Shown here in pieces: positions 62,818 through 64,000 of a stretch of DNA of 64,000 nucleotides. Origin of the DNA: CAVSJR01 sp963728285 (GTDB taxonomy: Bacteria > Actinomycetota > UBA4738 > HRBIN12); contig CAVSJR010000003.1 in NCBI GenBank assembly GCA_963728285.1, positions 496,001 through 560,000 of the forward strand, in the 5' to 3' direction. Both the position numbers and the translations under genes were made by a program. Under the pieces are notes generated by a model. It was not told where the DNA came from, made no database searches, and was given only the letters and a program-made list of their open reading frames with translations. Each line of letters starts with the position of its first letter. The first letter of the stretch is position 1.

Positions 62818-64000
62818 CTAGCCGGCCTTGGCCTTGGACTTGCCGGGCTCGGAGGGCGCCGCATCGTCGAGGACCACGTCGGGAACGACCTCGATCGGCG
62901 TCTCCTCGCCCTCCTCCCCGAACGAGGTGAGGCCGACGGCCTCGCGGACCTTTCGCTCGATCTCGTCGCGCACGTCGTCGTGCTCGACGAGGAACTGCCG
63001 GGCGTTCTCGCGGCCCTGGCCGAGCTGATCGCCCTCGTAGGTGAACCAGGCTCCCGCCTTCTTGATGATCTCCAGATCGACCCCGACGTCGATGAGCGAT
63101 CCCTCCTTCGAGATCCCCTTGCCGTACATGATGTCGAACTCGCACTGGCGGAAGGGGGGCGCCACCTTGTTCTTCACGACCTTCACCCGGGTTCGCGACC
63201 CGACCACCTCGGTGCCGTCCTTCAGGTTCTCGATCTTGCGCACGTCGAGACGGACGGAGGAGTAGAACTTCAGCGCCCGGCCGCCCGGGGTGGTCTCAGG
63301 TGAGTTGTGCACCACGGTGCCGTCGGCCAGATAGTTGTGCGTGCCCTCCACCTCGATGTCGAATCGGTGTGTGGAGCGCGTCTTGGGCTTCCGATGAATG
63401 TCGACGATCGGCAGCGGCATGAGCTCGTATCGCTGCTCGGCGAAGGCCGGTTGCACATCGAAGCGGCCACGGAATCGAGGCAGCAGCTTGTACTGCATCG
63501 ACGGATGGACGAACGGCGCGATCAGCGCGTGCAGCTTCGCGGTCTCGTCCTTGGGAAACTGAAGCACGGCCTTCCCGGCTCGGGCGATCAGCTTGGGCGT
63601 GATGCCCCAGGTGTCGCTCAGGTAGGCGGCGAGCCGTGGTCGCGTCGTGGGATCCATCGCCTCGACGCAGATCTCCGAACGGCCGCTCCCGTCGCGGGTG
63701 CGCTGCTGCAGCCCCTTGGCTCGCACCGTGAAGGAGCCGTCGTCCATGTACCACACGGCGAGCGACAGGGGCGTGAGCTGTTTCAGGTAGTCCTCGCTCA
63801 ACACCTTCTTTCCGCCCATGTACACGGCGCGACGAAGCTCCGCGAGCTCCGGAAGCGGCGGCATGTCGTGGAAGACGGCCCCGCGAGCGTTCTCGCTCCG
63901 GCTCGTGCCGACGTTGGCGAACAGCGACGCCTTCCAGTCGCCGTACTCGACCTGCTTGCGGCCGTGGCCCACGCGATACCTCGCCGCGAAGCCGCTCCGG
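62818..64000 (-). CDS. recA: Recombinase RecA, C-terminal part, interrupted by an intein with LAGLIDADG endonuclease (5' end beyond window)
   Basis: Bases 62818-63303 encode the C-terminal RecA extein: SPETTPGGRALKFYSSVRLD, GTEVVGSRTRVKVVKNKVAP, PFRQCEFDIMYGKGISKEG and an acidic/lysine tail. Immediately before the Ser the sequence is an intein C-terminus (RFDIEVEGTHNYLADGTVVH followed by Asn), so splicing would be at Asn|Ser at 63304/63303. The upstream 232 codons (63304-64000) carry a homing-endonuclease region with the DOD motif LSLAVWYMDDGSFTVRAKGL and a PKDETAKLHALIAPFVHPSM segment. Intein N-terminal splice motifs and the N-extein lie outside the window. The frame is intact throughout. 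Confidence 0.93.
   Translation of the reverse strand, partial: RSGFAARYRVGHGRKQVEYGDWKASLFANVGTSRSENARGAVFHDMPPLPELAELRRAVYMGGKKVLSEDYLKQLTPLSLAVWYMDDGSFTVRAKGLQQRTRDGSGRSEICVEAMDPTTRPRLAAYLSDTWGITPKLIARAGKAVLQFPKDETAKLHALIAPFVHPSMQYKLLPRFRGRFDVQPAFAEQRYELMPLPIVDIHRKPKTRSTHRFDIEVEGTHNYLADGTVVHNSPETTPGGRALKFYSSVRLDVRKIENLKDGTEVVGSRTRVKVVKNKVAPPFRQCEFDIMYGKGISKEGSLIDVGVDLEIIKKAGAWFTYEGDQLGQGRENARQFLVEHDDVRDEIERKVREAVGLTSFGEEGEETPIEVVPDVVLDDAAPSEPGKSKAKAG

Overview
The window is GC-rich, densely coded and bacterial. The right-hand gene order (recA-recX-rny-miaB-miaA-dapF-dapE-dapC-dapD-hflX, then lexA, nrdR and a B12-dependent nrdJ) is the conserved recA/lexA neighbourhood of Actinomycetota. A putative F420-dependent LLM oxidoreductase, a stand-alone LigD-type polymerase and class III cyclases fit that phylum. 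An rny gene next to recX and a proteobacterial-type DapD suggest a lineage outside Streptomyces and Mycobacterium, probably deep-branching or uncultured. Many otherwise well-conserved genes (dnaJ, grpE, dnaK, thioredoxin, a CAX exchanger, an S9 peptidase, LigD-pol, an LLM oxidoreductase, a SIS protein) carry single-base frameshifts, several in G/C runs. Others (nrdJ 929 aa, rny, miaB, hflX) are intact. This looks more like uncorrected sequence error than mass gene decay.

Layout. 1-5.05 kb: a leftward chaperone operon read as methyltransferase, phosphotransferase, a small DUF1269-like protein, thioredoxin, dnaK, grpE and dnaJ (cut by the window edge). 5.2-26.5 kb: a mixed chromosomal region rich in secreted beta-propeller proteins (Kelch/galactose-oxidase-like, delta-60 repeats, NHL/SMP-30-like). 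It also has two adenylate/guanylate cyclases (TPR-fused and alpha/beta-hydrolase-fused), a Ca2+/H+ antiporter, an S9 peptidase, LigD-pol, and a dehydrogenase/F420 enzyme pair.

26.6-44.65 kb: an accessory region whose boundaries can be read directly. An intact tRNA-Val(GAC) gene lies at 44577-44648. A frameshifted but recognisable tyrosine integrase lies beside its 3' end (43366-44453). Two partial copies of the tRNA 3' half lie at 29449-29491 and 26609-26648, in the same orientation as the tRNA. This is the geometry of one or two integrative elements inserted at the tRNA 3' end, about 15.1 kb plus a 2.8 kb neighbour. The cargo includes two TolB-like propellers, a duplicated cassette of small zinc-finger and coiled-coil proteins, an ECF sigma/anti-sigma pair whose anti-sigma carries an external propeller, and two IS3-family elements. 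It also carries an FG-GAP protein and a tandem family of four small secreted proteins whose predicted mature N-terminus starts with histidines. I do not recognise this last family; it is the best candidate here for something undescribed.

44.6-64 kb: core genome. tRNA-Val, tRNA-Cys and tRNA-Gly are followed by dut and two tandem VOC proteins. Next comes nrdJ with a tandem pair of NrdR-box-like sites, then nrdR. A LysM gene and lexA diverge from an intergenic region holding two SOS-box-like palindromes. Then come a SIS protein, hflX, and the dap genes for meso-diaminopimelate/lysine synthesis, coupled to tRNA-modification genes (miaA, miaB), RNase Y, recX and recA. recA is interrupted by an intein with a LAGLIDADG-type endonuclease; only its C-terminal part is in the window.
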